64,000 nucleotides of DNA from J029 sp964482495 (GTDB lineage Bacteria > Planctomycetota > UBA1135). Made by a program: the position numbers and the translations under genes. Position 1 is the stretch's first letter. Each line of letters begins with the position of its first letter. The notes beneath the pieces were generated by a model that saw only the letters and a program-made list of their open reading frames with translations, did not search any database and was not told the DNA's origin. The stretch covers positions 76,036 through 140,035 of the forward strand of contig CAYZXS010000002.1 in the NCBI GenBank assembly GCA_964482495.1, given 5' to 3'. Shown piece by piece: positions 33,045-41,600 of this stretch.

Positions 33045-34751
33045 TCAGGGCGCCACTTCGACCATCGCCGAGCCGGAGCTCAGGCTCGGCGCGACGCCGG
33101 GCACGAAGCTGACCGCGGCGGACCAGAAGCGCCGGCCGACCAAGCCGGCGAGGGCGCCCGCCGGGGCGGTGTAGCTGGCCGCGCCGTCGCCGTTGCCGTC
33201 GAGGGTGCCGATGGGGCTGAGGAAACCGGCGGGGAAGTTGCCGTTGGTCGCGTCGGTGAAGATCGAGTCCTGGCTGAGCGGCAGGTCCAGGCCGAGGAAG
33301 TTCGACGGTCCGGTGCCAGAGGCCGACAGCAGCACGGCGTAGCCGAGTCCGGCTTCGCTGGCGGGGAAGTCGATCTGCCAGGCGAGGGTGCCGCCGGCGG
33401 CGGCCGACAGCCGGCTGGGCCCGAAGCTCAGCCAGGGCCGGTAGGCGATCAGGCTGGCGCTGCCGGCGTCGCTGCCGGAGGGCTGGTCACGGCCGGGCAC
33501 ACCGACCAGGAACTCGGGCAATCCGTCGGAGTCCGAGTCGCCGCCGAAGGCCACCCGCGAGGCGAATTCCTCGCCGGCGGCGGCGCCGTCCTCGCGCCGG
33601 ATCAGGGCGCCGTCGATGCCCGAGTGCAGGAACAGCGAGCCGGTGCGGTTGGCGCCGCCGACGTCGGTCTGGGGCGCGCCGATGGCGAAGTCGGCGTAGC
33701 CGTCCTGGTTCAGGTCGCCGGCCGGGGCCAGCGACTCGCCGAGCAGCTGCCCGGCATGGCTGCCGGCGAACTGCGCCATCAGGCTGCCGTCGGCGCCGGA
33801 CCAGAGCCGGACCACGCCGGCCTGGCTGCGGCCGTTGGCGAAGGCGGTCGGGGCGCCGCCGAGGATGTCGGGCACGCCGTCGCCGTCGACGTCGCCGGCG
33901 CTGGCCAGGGCCGCGCCCATGTGGCCGGAGTCCCAGTCGCCGTGCAGCTCGTGGATCAGGCTGCCGTCGGCGCCCGAGTGGACGAAGATCTTGCCGGCGT
34001 GGTGGATGGGGGTGTTGTCGGTGGGCGCGCCGACCATGAAGTCGGTCAGACCGTCGCCGTTGACGTCGCCGGCCGAGGCTACGGCGAAGCCGAGCTCGAC
34101 GTGGATGCCGGCGCCGACGACCCGGAACAGCTCGGCGCCGGTGACGCCGTCCAGCACCAGCGCCAGCCCGGCGTCGTAGACGCCGCCGACCGGGGCCTGG
34201 AAGGCGCCGGCGAAGACTTCGGAGACGCCGTCGCCGCTGATGTCGTCGAGGAAGGTGACCGAGACGCCCCACTTGCCCAGCCGCAGCGGGCCGTCGAAGC
34301 GGTGGATCAGGGCGCCGGTGGCGCCGGAGTAGCAGTCCACCCGGCCGGTGTCGGGGTCGCCGTTGATGGTGGCGAAGGGGCTGCCGACCAGGAGGTCAGG
34401 CACGCCGTCGCCGTCGAGGTCGTGGCCGCCCGCCACCGACAGGCCGGCGGCGCCGCCGGCGATCTCGCCGTCTAGGCGTAGCAGCTCGCTGCCGTCGGCG
34501 CCGGAGAGCAGCCGCGCCGAGCCGGCGCCGGCCAGGCCGTTGGGCGAGGCGCCGGGCATGCCCACCAGCAGGTCGTCGGCGCCGTCGCCGTCGACGTCGC
34601 CGGCCCAGGCCACCGATTCACCGGCCAGCTCGCCGCCGGCCGTGCCGGGGTCGTCCCGGAGCAGCTGCCAGATCCCTCCCGGGCTCTGGGCCGGCAGCGC
34701 GGCCGGGGCCAGGAGGAGCAGGGCGGGGAGCAGCGGAGCGGGGCGGATCAT
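33045..34751 (-). CDS. Secreted FG-GAP (integrin-alpha-like) beta-propeller protein
   Basis: 568 residues. Signal peptide (LLPALLLLAPAALPAQS). Seven repeats carry the Ca-binding DxDxDG pattern, for example AGDVDGDGADDLLVGMPGA, GGHDLDGDGVPDLLVG, AGDVNGDGLTDFMVGAP, AGDLNQDGYADFAIGAP and GGDSDSDGLPEFLVG, predicting a seven-bladed propeller. The C-terminal 100 residues are a separate strand-rich domain seen in other exported proteins of such bacteria. It is probably a surface protein; the ligand is unknown. Confidence 0.9.
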   Translation of the reverse strand: MIRPAPLLPALLLLAPAALPAQSPGGIWQLLRDDPGTAGGELAGESVAWAGDVDGDGADDLLVGMPGASPNGLAGAGSARLLSGADGSELLRLDGEIAGGAAGLSVAGGHDLDGDGVPDLLVGSPFATINGDPDTGRVDCYSGATGALIHRFDGPLRLGKWGVSVTFLDDISGDGVSEVFAGAFQAPVGGVYDAGLALVLDGVTGAELFRVVGAGIHVELGFAVASAGDVNGDGLTDFMVGAPTDNTPIHHAGKIFVHSGADGSLIHELHGDWDSGHMGAALASAGDVDGDGVPDILGGAPTAFANGRSQAGVVRLWSGADGSLMAQFAGSHAGQLLGESLAPAGDLNQDGYADFAIGAPQTDVGGANRTGSLFLHSGIDGALIRREDGAAAGEEFASRVAFGGDSDSDGLPEFLVGVPGRDQPSGSDAGSASLIAYRPWLSFGPSRLSAAAGGTLAWQIDFPASEAGLGYAVLLSASGTGPSNFLGLDLPLSQDSIFTDATNGNFPAGFLSPIGTLDGNGDGAASYTAPAGALAGLVGRRFWSAAVSFVPGVAPSLSSGSAMVEVAP

Positions 34752-34907
34752 GGCGGCGGAGCTGGAGACCGGGCGCGGGGGCCGGGGAGCGGCCCACCCG
34801 GTGAGATCGCGGGCCAGGCTGAGCCGTTCCCGGAAACCTACCCCGCGCAGAGAATTCCTGCGGAAAAAGCCGGATTTCGAGCGGTTTTGGGCCGCTTTCG
34901 GCGCCCC

Positions 34908-34913
34908 TACAAT
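34908..34913 (+). promoter_or_regulatory. -10 element of the alcohol dehydrogenase gene (TACAAT, 6 nt from the start)
   Basis: TACAAT six bases before the ATG; TTTTGG (34885-34890) lies 17 bases upstream as a possible -35. It predicts transcription starting at the start codon. Confidence 0.65.
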
Positions 34914-34919
34914 CCCGCC

Positions 34920-35963
34920 ATGAGAGCCCTCCGCGTCCACGAGCACGGCGACTTCGACGCCCTCCGCCTGGAGCAGCTGCCGGTGCCGGAACCCGGACCG
35001 GGCCAGGTCCGGATCAAGGTCGCCTGGGCGGCCCTGAACCACCTCGACACCTGGGTCCGCCGCGGCGTGCCCGGCCACCGCTTCCCGCTGCCGATGACCT
35101 TGGGCTGCGACTTCAGCGGCGTGGTCGACGCCAACGGCCCCGGGACCGAGGCCTTCGCTCTGGGCACCCGGGTGGCGGTGGCGCCGGGCCACTCCTGCGG
35201 GCGCTGCGGCCCCTGCAGCAGCGGCCGTCACAACCTCTGCGGCGCCTACGGCATCTACGGCGAGACCTGCGACGGCGGCGACGCCGACTACGCCGTGGTC
35301 AACGCCGAGAACCTGATGCCGCTGCCCGACGGCTTCCCGCTCGACCGGGCCGCCGCCTTCCCGCTGACCTACCTCACCGCCTGGCACATGCTGGTCAACC
35401 GCTGCGCCTTGCGGCCGGGGGAGAAGGTGCTGGTCCACGCCGCCGGCAGCGGCGTCTCGGTCGCAGCGACCCAGATCGCGCGCCTCTGGGGCGCCGAGGT
35501 CATGGTCACCGCCGGCAGCGACGACAAGCTGGAGCGGGCCCGCGAGCAGGGCGCCGCGCGCGGCGTCAATTACCGCAGCGACGACTGGGTCGCCGCCGCC
35601 AAGGACTGGGCCGGCGGCAGCAAGGTCGACCTGATCGTCGACCACGTCGGCGCCGACACCCTCCCGAAGGGGCTGTGGCTGCTGGCGCGCGGCGGCCGCG
35701 TCGTCACCTGCGGCGTCACCAGCGGCGCCGAGATGAAGCTCCACTTCGCGCCGGTCTTCTTCAAGACCCTCAGCATCCTGGGCAGCACCATGGGCGGTTT
35801 GGGCGATCAGAAGGAGGTCGCCGAACACGTCTTCGCCGGCCGCCTGGAGCCGGTGATCGACTCCCGCTTCCCGCTCGAGCGGGCCGCCGACGCCCACCGC
35901 AAGCTGGCCGAGCGCGACGTCTACGGCAAGGTGCTGCTCGAGGTCGACGCCAGCCTGGGCTGA
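34920..35963 (+). CDS. Zinc-binding alcohol dehydrogenase / quinone oxidoreductase (MDR family)
   Basis: 347 residues. The N-terminal GroES-like domain shows the catalytic-zinc region (GCDFSGVV) and a structural zinc lobe with four cysteines (CGRCGPCSSGRHNLC). The Rossmann domain has VLVHAAGSGVSVAATQIARLWGAEV. It reduces or oxidises an alcohol/aldehyde or quinone using NAD(P)H; the substrate is not predictable. It is a stand-alone gene with its own promoter, and 168 bases separate it from the divergent FG-GAP gene. Confidence 0.9.
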   Translation: MRALRVHEHGDFDALRLEQLPVPEPGPGQVRIKVAWAALNHLDTWVRRGVPGHRFPLPMTLGCDFSGVVDANGPGTEAFALGTRVAVAPGHSCGRCGPCSSGRHNLCGAYGIYGETCDGGDADYAVVNAENLMPLPDGFPLDRAAAFPLTYLTAWHMLVNRCALRPGEKVLVHAAGSGVSVAATQIARLWGAEVMVTAGSDDKLERAREQGAARGVNYRSDDWVAAAKDWAGGSKVDLIVDHVGADTLPKGLWLLARGGRVVTCGVTSGAEMKLHFAPVFFKTLSILGSTMGGLGDQKEVAEHVFAGRLEPVIDSRFPLERAADAHRKLAERDVYGKVLLEVDASLG

Positions 35964-36006
35964 GCCGGGTCGCGTCCGGGGCCGTCCATGCCCGTGGCCG
36001 GCAGGG

Positions 36007-36636
36007 TCAGTCCGCCGCGGCCAGCTCCTGGAGCCGGAGGTCGCGCCAGCGGACGTGGGTGCCGGCGCCGCCGTGGACCTGGAGGGCCAGGAAACCGGAG
36101 CGGTCGAGGTCGTCGCGGAAGTCGGCGCAGGGCACGCCGTTGACCCAGCTGCGGATGCGGTCGCCCCGGCACTCGATCCGGAAGCGGTTCCACTCGCCGA
36201 CCCGGAAGGCCGCGCGGGCCTCCTCCTGGCCCTCGAGGTCGTCGAGCCAGCCGCGCCGGCTCTCGTCGTAGAGGCCGCCGCTCCAGGCCCGCTCGCTGGG
36301 GTCGATCTCGATCTGGTAGCCGAAGACGGTGCCGTCCGGCTTCTGGTGGCTGCGCACCTGAATGCCGGAGTTGCCGCCGGCCTCGATCTTCAGCTCGCAC
36401 TCGAGGATGAAGTCGGAGTACTGCTTCGGGCTGACCAGGAAGCTGTTGCGGTCGCCGGCCTCCCGGCCGTACAACGCGCCGTCCTCCCAGCTGAAGGTGG
36501 CGCCGCCGACGACCTTCCAGTCCGGTAGGCGGGCCTCGTCGAGCAGCAGCGGCGGCGGCTCGGCGTCGGCGCTGCAGCAGGCCGCCGCGGGGAGCAGCAG
36601 GACGGGGAGCAGGAGCAGAGCGGCGGACCGGGTCAT
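36007..36636 (-). CDS. DUF1080 (3-keto-disaccharide hydrolase-like) lipoprotein
   Basis: 209 residues. Signal peptide with lipobox LPAAAC, then a concanavalin-like jelly roll: WKVVGGATFSWEDGALYGRE, YSDFILECELKIEAGGNSGIQVRS, the DGTVFGYQIEID strand, FRVGEWNRFRIECRGDRIRSWVNGVP and GFLALQVHGG. DUF1080 proteins are abundant in Planctomycetota and act on, or bind, sugar polymers outside the cytoplasm. No catalytic assignment can be made from sequence alone. Confidence 0.9.
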   Translation of the reverse strand: MTRSAALLLLPVLLLPAAACCSADAEPPPLLLDEARLPDWKVVGGATFSWEDGALYGREAGDRNSFLVSPKQYSDFILECELKIEAGGNSGIQVRSHQKPDGTVFGYQIEIDPSERAWSGGLYDESRRGWLDDLEGQEEARAAFRVGEWNRFRIECRGDRIRSWVNGVPCADFRDDLDRSGFLALQVHGGAGTHVRWRDLRLQELAAAD

Positions 36637-36644
36637 CCGGCGAG

Positions 36645-36650
36645 AGGATA
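36645..36650 (-). promoter_or_regulatory. -10 element of the DUF1080 gene (TATCCT, 8 nt from the start)
   Basis: Minus-strand TATCCT is followed by eight bases and the ATG, in an A/T-rich stretch (GGATAAACATT on the plus strand). Confidence 0.5.
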
Positions 36651-36699
36651 AACATTCCCATCAGTCCCGGCGCTGGTTGTCCGATGAGCCTGGAAAGCC

Positions 36700-37479
36700 A
36701 TGCGCCGCACCGCGATCGCTCTACTCTTCTGCGCCTCCGGATTGCTCGGGAGCGCCGCCACCGCCCAGGAGGGCTCGAGCTGGCTCGACCAGCTCGGCCG
36801 GGTCGAAGAACCCGCCACCGAGATCCCCTTCGCCGAGTACCGGCGCTTCGCCGGCGGGGAGGAGGAGCAGCTGCTGATCGGCACGGGCCTCTACACCAAG
36901 ACCTTCCTGGCGATCAAGATCTACGCCTTCGGCTTCTACGTCGAGCCCGAGGGCGCCGCCGCGGCCCTGGAGGCCTGGCAGGGCGTCTCCGAGCGCAAGC
37001 TGCGCAAGGAGGACGACTTCTACCAGGACCTGTGGGACGGCGACTTCGCCAAGAGCGTGCGCTGGATCCTGTGCCGGAACGTCGACGGCGAGGACGTCGC
37101 CGAGGCCTTCGACGACGTGCTCGGCCCGCGGCTCGAGCGGCTGGCCAAGCGCAGCAGCCGAGAGCAGACCGTGCAGGCCGAGCGGGCCCTGCGGAGCTTC
37201 CGGGGCTACTTCGACGCCGAGCTGCGCAAGGGCATGGAGGCCACCTTCAGCTGGTATCCGGGCGGCCGCCTGGTCACGGAGCTGAACGGCAAGGTGGTCG
37301 GCACCCTGGAATCGGAGAACCTGTGCCGGGCGCTCTTCGCTTGCTATCTGGACGACGATCCGCTGGACGACGACGCCAAGGAGGGCTTCGCCGGCTGCGT
37401 CGACCGGGTGCGCCGCGCCGGCGCCACCGAAGCCGCCCAGCGCCCCGCCGAGGACATCGCGGCGCCCGGGTCTCGCTGA
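36700..37479 (+). CDS. Secreted chalcone-isomerase-like protein (copy 1)
   Basis: 259 residues. Signal peptide (IALLFCASGLLGSAATAQ) and a chalcone-isomerase-fold domain of the bacterial secreted type: LIGTGLYTKTFLAIKIYAFGFYVE, an ILCRNVDGEDVAEAFDD helix, FRGYFDAELRKGMEATFSWYPGGRLVTELNGK. It shares layout and about a third of residues with the next gene, so the pair is a tandem duplication. The fold in bacteria is not known to act on flavonoids; members may bind lipids or other hydrophobic ligands. The context upstream of nqrM is noted. Confidence 0.8.
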   Translation: MRRTAIALLFCASGLLGSAATAQEGSSWLDQLGRVEEPATEIPFAEYRRFAGGEEEQLLIGTGLYTKTFLAIKIYAFGFYVEPEGAAAALEAWQGVSERKLRKEDDFYQDLWDGDFAKSVRWILCRNVDGEDVAEAFDDVLGPRLERLAKRSSREQTVQAERALRSFRGYFDAELRKGMEATFSWYPGGRLVTELNGKVVGTLESENLCRALFACYLDDDPLDDDAKEGFAGCVDRVRRAGATEAAQRPAEDIAAPGSR

Positions 37480-37530
37480 CCGAGACCCCCTGAGGGGCGC
37501 GGAGGATGCCCCGAACCCATCCCCAACCCT

Positions 37531-37558
37531 GCGGCCCCGGAATCCCCTCCGGGGCCGC
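37531..37558. terminator. Hairpin between the two chalcone-isomerase-like genes
   Basis: A 10-bp perfect stem (37531-37540 with 37549-37558) and an eight-base loop. No run of T follows (GACCTTAT). It may partly terminate copy 1 or protect the leader of copy 2. Confidence 0.45.
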
Positions 37559-37586
37559 GACCTTATGGTGGCGGCGGAGGAAAACC

Positions 37587-38357
37587 ATGTCCCGCACTCT
37601 GATCCCGCTGCTCGCCCTCTCCCTCGTCCCCTTCGCCTTCTCCCTCGCCCCCGCCGCCGCCCAGGAGGCCGATAGCCCGGCGCCGACGGTCGAGGAGCCG
37701 AAGAGCGACGTCCAGTTCGCCAAGTGGATGGGCTTCCCCGGGGCCAAGGGTCAGCTCCACCTGCTCGACGTCGGCGTCCGCACCAAGACCATCTTCAGCG
37801 TCAAGGTCTACGCCTTCGGCCTCTACCTCGACGCCAAGCCGGCGGCGAAGGCGCTGGCCGCCTACAAGGACCTGTCGAAGAAGGAGCGCCGCAAGAGCGG
37901 CAAGCTCTACCAGGCGCTGCTCGACGGCGACTTCTCCAAGGGCCTGCGCTGGGTCATGACCCGCGACGTCGACGGCGAGGACATCGCCGAGGCCTTCGCC
38001 GACTCGCTCGAGCCGCGGCTCAAGAAGCTGGCCAAGGCGGCCAAGCCGGAGCAGGTCGAGGCCGCCAAGAAGGCGCTGGCGACCTTCAAGGGCTACTTCA
38101 AGGACGAGCTGACGGAGGACACGGAGCTGATCTTCGCCTGGCACCCCGGCGGCCGGCTGGTGACCCAGGTCAACGGCAAGCTGCTCGGCGAGGTCAAGTC
38201 GGGCCACCTGGCGCTGGCGCTGTTCGACGTCTACCTGGGCGCCGACCCGATCTCGGACGACGCCAAGGAGGCCTTCGCCGACTCGGTGCCCGCCTTCGTC
38301 GCCATGGCCGAGGAGCTCCCCGAGCCCAAGGCGGCCGCGGACGGCGGAAACCGGTAG
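37587..38357 (+). CDS. Secreted chalcone-isomerase-like protein (copy 2)
   Basis: 256 residues, a paralogue of the preceding gene. Signal peptide (LIPLLALSLVPFAFSLAPAAAQ); core segments LDVGVRTKTIFSVKVYAFGLYLD, TRDVDGEDIAEAFADSLEPRL, FKGYFKDELTEDTELIFAWHPGGRLVTQVNGK. The C-terminus is lysine/glutamate-rich. Unlike many neighbours it has a strong ribosome binding site (GGAGG, seven bases before the ATG). Its TAG stop is the first half of the nqrM -10 element. Confidence 0.8.
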   Translation: MSRTLIPLLALSLVPFAFSLAPAAAQEADSPAPTVEEPKSDVQFAKWMGFPGAKGQLHLLDVGVRTKTIFSVKVYAFGLYLDAKPAAKALAAYKDLSKKERRKSGKLYQALLDGDFSKGLRWVMTRDVDGEDIAEAFADSLEPRLKKLAKAAKPEQVEAAKKALATFKGYFKDELTEDTELIFAWHPGGRLVTQVNGKLLGEVKSGHLALALFDVYLGADPISDDAKEAFADSVPAFVAMAEELPEPKAAADGGNR

Positions 38358-38360
38358 AAT
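38355..38360 (+). promoter_or_regulatory. -10 element of nqrM (TAGAAT, fused to the upstream stop codon)
   Basis: TAGAAT lies six bases before the GTG of nqrM, and its first three bases are the stop codon of the preceding gene. Confidence 0.6.
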
Positions 38361-38366
38361 TCCGGG

Positions 38367-38654
38367 GTGCTGGTCTTCCTCCTGAGCTTCGCCGTCTTCG
38401 CCCTCGCCGTGGCCGGCATGGCGGTGGGGGTGATGGTCACGGGCAAGCGCCTGAGCGGCTCCTGCGGCGGCGCCATGGGCCCCGATGGCGAAGCCCTGGG
38501 CGACTGCCTGTGCGTCCGCAAGGAGAACGACTTGTGCGCCTCCGAGCCGGGCAACGAGCTGGTGAAGCTCGCGGAGCTGGGCTACCCGAAGCGCAAGGAC
38601 TACTACCGCGACCAGCGCCAGGCCGGCGGCGGTCCGGCGCCGCTGGAGGTCTGA
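38367..38654 (+). CDS. nqrM: Na+-NQR maturation factor NqrM-like protein
   Basis: 95 residues starting with GTG. One N-terminal membrane helix (LVFLLSFAVFALAVAGMAVGVMV) and four cysteines at 33, 47, 49 and 57, in GSCGGAMGPDGEALGDCLC and the following DLC. NqrM proteins have the same layout (helix, GSCGG, then a cysteine-rich tail) and deliver the iron held by cysteines of NqrD and NqrE. It lies beside, and faces, the nqr-apbE operon, which supports the call. It appears to be transcribed separately from its own -10 element. Confidence 0.82.
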   Translation: MLVFLLSFAVFALAVAGMAVGVMVTGKRLSGSCGGAMGPDGEALGDCLCVRKENDLCASEPGNELVKLAELGYPKRKDYYRDQRQAGGGPAPLEV

Positions 38655-38667
38655 GCCGCCCTCCGGC

Positions 38668-39741
38668 TCAGGGCGTCGCCAGCAGGGCCGCGAAGCCCGG
38701 GGTCTGCCGCTCCAGCAGCGGGCCGTCGGCCTGCCGGCTGACGATCAGGACCTCGACGTCCTCCAGGCCCTGGACCAGCTCCCAGCCCCTCTCCGGGCCG
38801 AGAACGCTGATGGCGGTGGCCACCGCGTCCGCCGTCATGCAGCTCGGCGCGATGACGCTGGCCGAGGCCAGCTGGTGGTTGACCGGCCGGCCGGTGAACG
38901 GGTCGATGGTGTGCGAGTAGCGGACGCCGTCGAATTCCCGGAAATTGCGGTAGTCGCCGCTGGTCGCGAGCGCTCGATCGGCCAGCTCCACCACCTGGTG
39001 CATGGCCTGCCCCGGCGCCGCCATCAGCGAGGGCTTGTCGATGCCGACCCGCCAGGCCTTCCCCTTGGCGTTGGTGCCGCCGGTGCGGACCTCGCCTCCG
39101 ACCTCGATGAAGAAGTTCTCGCACCCGAGCTCGATCAGCCGCTCGCAGACGGCGTCGACGCCGTAGCCCTTGGCGATGGCGCTCAGGTCCAGCTGGATCG
39201 CCGGGTCGTGCTTGGCCAGGGTGCCGGCCTCGGCGTCGAGCTCGATGCGGCGCCAGCCGGTCTGGGACTGGGCCAGCTCGATCTCGCTCCGGCTCGGCAC
39301 TCCGGGGCGCATGCCGGCAGGGCCGAAGCCCCACAGGTTCACCAGCGGCAGCACGGTCGGGTCCAGGGCGCCGTCGGTGAGCTCGGCGAAGCGCAGCGCC
39401 ACCGCCAGGACCTCGAGGGTCTCCTCGGACATCGGGTGGGGCCCGGTCGACTGGCTGCGGTTGAAGACGCTCAGCTCCGAGTCGGTCTGGTACGTGGACA
39501 TGCGCTGGTCCACCCGGTTGAGGATCTCCTGCACCTCGCGCTGCAGGTCGCTGGCGGCCGCCGGCGGATCGACCAGGGTGGCCCGCCAGCTGGTGCCCAT
39601 GGTCGAGCCGCTGAGCAGGTCAAGGTGCCGCGGGGGCTGCTCGGGTCCGCCGCAGCTACCCAGGGCGGCGCCGAAAAGCAGCAGGCAGGCGGCCGTGAAG
39701 CCGCCTGCCTTGCCCTGGACCAGGGCTGTGCCCGGGATCAG
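38668..39741 (-). CDS. apbE: FAD:protein FMN transferase (ApbE), lipoprotein; start codon unclear
   Basis: About 357 residues. It transfers FMN from FAD onto a threonine of NqrB and NqrC. Family segments: SGSTMGTSWRA, DQRMSTYQTDSELSVFN, LSAIAKGYGVDAV, GGEVRTGG and HTIDPFTGRPV. A good signal peptide with lipobox LGSC lies at the N-terminus (VQGKAGGFTAACLLLFGAALGSC), but no ATG, GTG or TTG stands at a suitable place in front of it. The best candidate is a CTG overlapping the nqrF stop (CTGA); the next upstream ATG (39849) lies inside nqrF. The start is therefore given as 39741 with low certainty. Confidence 0.88.
   Translation of the reverse strand: MIPGTALVQGKAGGFTAACLLLFGAALGSCGGPEQPPRHLDLLSGSTMGTSWRATLVDPPAAASDLQREVQEILNRVDQRMSTYQTDSELSVFNRSQSTGPHPMSEETLEVLAVALRFAELTDGALDPTVLPLVNLWGFGPAGMRPGVPSRSEIELAQSQTGWRRIELDAEAGTLAKHDPAIQLDLSAIAKGYGVDAVCERLIELGCENFFIEVGGEVRTGGTNAKGKAWRVGIDKPSLMAAPGQAMHQVVELADRALATSGDYRNFREFDGVRYSHTIDPFTGRPVNHQLASASVIAPSCMTADAVATAISVLGPERGWELVQGLEDVEVLIVSRQADGPLLERQTPGFAALLATP
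39683..39710 (-). terminator. Terminator-like hairpin overlapping the apbE signal peptide
   Basis: An 11-bp perfect stem (39683-39693 with 39700-39710), loop TTCACG on the minus strand, followed by GCTGCTTTT. It resembles an intrinsic terminator for nqrABCDEF but lies inside the apparent apbE coding start, so it could lower apbE expression relative to nqr. Confidence 0.5.
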
Positions 39742-40973
39742 CCGCCGAAATCGTCCAGGAAGATGTTCTCCCGCTCGACTCCCAGGTCGTCCAGCATCTG
39801 CAGGACGGCGGAGTTCATCATCGGCGGGCCGCACATGTAGTACTCGCATTCTTCCGGTTCCGGGTGCTTGGACAGGTATTCGTCGAGCAAGACCTGGTGG
39901 ATGAACCCCGTCAGGCCAGTCCATTCATCCTCCGGTAGCGGCTCAGACAGGGCCAGATGCCACTTGAAATTCGGAAAATCTTCCTGGATGGCGTTGAAGT
40001 CATCCATGTAGAAGGCCTCCCGCAGCGAGCGGGCGCCGTACCAGAAGCTGACCTTGAGGTCGGTCTGGTCGGTGCGGAACATGTGCATCAGGTGCGAGCG
40101 CATCGGCGCCATGCCGGCGCCGCCGCCGATGAAGACCTTCTCCTTCTTGTTGTCCTTGAGGAAGAATTCCCCGTACGGACCGGAGATGATCACCTTGTCG
40201 CCCGGCTTCTGGTTGAAGATGAAGCTCGAGCCCTTGCCCGGCGGGATTCCCTCGGGGCCGCGCGGCGGGGGGGTGGCGATGCGCACGTTGAGCATCAGCA
40301 CGTTGCCCTCGGCCGGGTAGCTGGCCATCGAGTAGGCCCGCTCCACGGTCTCGTCGGTCTTGGAACGGTAGCGCCAGATGTCGTACTGGTCCCAGTCGCC
40401 GCGGTACTCCTCCTCGACGTCGATGCTCTTGAAGTCGATGTCGTGGGGCGGGATCTCGATCTGGATGTAGCCGCCGGAGCGGTAGTCGATGCTCTCGCCC
40501 TCGGGCAGCTGGACCCGGAACTCCTTGATGAAGGTGGCGACGCCGTCGTTGGACAGCACCTCGCACTCCCACTTCTTGACCGAGAAGACCTCGTCAGGGA
40601 CCTGGATCTTCATGTCCTGCTTGACCTTCACCTGGCAAGCGAGGCGCCAGTGCTCCTTGGCCTGACCGCGGTTGATGTGGCCCTCCTCGGTCGGCAGCAG
40701 GTCGCCGCCGCCCTCGTGGACCTGCACCTTGCACTGGGCGCAGGTGCCGCCGCCGCCGCAGGCCGACGGGACGAACAGCTTCTGGTTGGCCAAGGTCGCC
40801 AGCAGGGTGCTGCCGGCGGGGGTGGCGAGCGCGTTCTCCTCGTCGTTGTTGATGACGAGGCGCACGTCGCCGCTCTGCACCAGCTTGCTCTTGGCCCACA
40901 GCAGGATGCCCACCATGGCGAGCACCACGAAGCAGAACATGGCGACGCCGAGTCCGATGGTCGTGAAATCCAT
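39738..40973 (-). CDS. nqrF: Na+-NQR subunit F (NADH oxidoreductase)
   Basis: 411 residues. An N-terminal membrane helix, then a plant-type 2Fe-2S domain with C72, C78, C81 and C113 (ACGGGGTCAQC and LAC), then a ferredoxin-reductase domain with FAD site (RAYSMASYP), GGGAGMAPMRSHL and the NADH-side YYMCGPPMM. It takes electrons from NADH and passes them into the complex. It lies 12 bases after nqrE. Confidence 0.97.
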   Translation of the reverse strand: MDFTTIGLGVAMFCFVVLAMVGILLWAKSKLVQSGDVRLVINNDEENALATPAGSTLLATLANQKLFVPSACGGGGTCAQCKVQVHEGGGDLLPTEEGHINRGQAKEHWRLACQVKVKQDMKIQVPDEVFSVKKWECEVLSNDGVATFIKEFRVQLPEGESIDYRSGGYIQIEIPPHDIDFKSIDVEEEYRGDWDQYDIWRYRSKTDETVERAYSMASYPAEGNVLMLNVRIATPPPRGPEGIPPGKGSSFIFNQKPGDKVIISGPYGEFFLKDNKKEKVFIGGGAGMAPMRSHLMHMFRTDQTDLKVSFWYGARSLREAFYMDDFNAIQEDFPNFKWHLALSEPLPEDEWTGLTGFIHQVLLDEYLSKHPEPEECEYYMCGPPMMNSAVLQMLDDLGVERENIFLDDFGG

Positions 40974-40985
40974 GATCCGTCTCCC

Positions 40986-41597
40986 TTACAGCTGGATGCC
41001 GCCGAAGAGCATGAAGCCCATGGCCATCAGGCCGGTCATGAGGAAGGTGATGCCGAGCCCGCGCAGGGCCGGCGGCACGTTGGAGTACTTCATCTTCTCG
41101 CGGAGGGCGGCCAGGGCGACGATCGCCAGCCACCAGCCGAGGCCGGAGCCGAGGCCGTAGACGGTGCTCTGGGCGAAGTCGTACTCGCGCTGCACCATGA
41201 AGAGGGAGGCGCCGAGGATGGCGCAGTTGACCGCGATCAGCGGCAGGAACACCCCCAGGCTCGAGTAGAGCTTGGGCGCGAACTTGTCGATCGTCATCTC
41301 CACGATCTGCACCATGGCCGCGATCGTGGCGATGAAGGCGATGAAGCCCAGGAAGCTGAGGTCGACGCCGGCCAGGTCGGCGCTGATCCAGCTCAGGGCG
41401 CCCTCCTTCAGCAGGTAGGTGTAGATCAGGTTGTTGAGCGGGACCGTGACGACCAGCACGAAGGTCACCGCGGCGCCCAGGCCCATGGCGGTGTCGACCT
41501 TCTTGGCGACCGCCAGGAAGGAGCACATGCCGAGGAAGAAGGCCAGCGCCATGTTCTCGACGAACATGGACTTGATGAACAGGTTGAGCAGTTCCAT
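40986..41597 (-). CDS. nqrE: Na+-NQR subunit E
   Basis: 203 residues with six predicted helices. The two cysteines that help hold the intramembrane iron are present (C25 in GMCSFLAV and C125 in AVNCAILGA). With NqrD it forms the electron route across the membrane. Three bases separate it from nqrD. Confidence 0.97.
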   Translation of the reverse strand: MELLNLFIKSMFVENMALAFFLGMCSFLAVAKKVDTAMGLGAAVTFVLVVTVPLNNLIYTYLLKEGALSWISADLAGVDLSFLGFIAFIATIAAMVQIVEMTIDKFAPKLYSSLGVFLPLIAVNCAILGASLFMVQREYDFAQSTVYGLGSGLGWWLAIVALAALREKMKYSNVPPALRGLGITFLMTGLMAMGFMLFGGIQL

Positions 41598-41600
41598 GGT

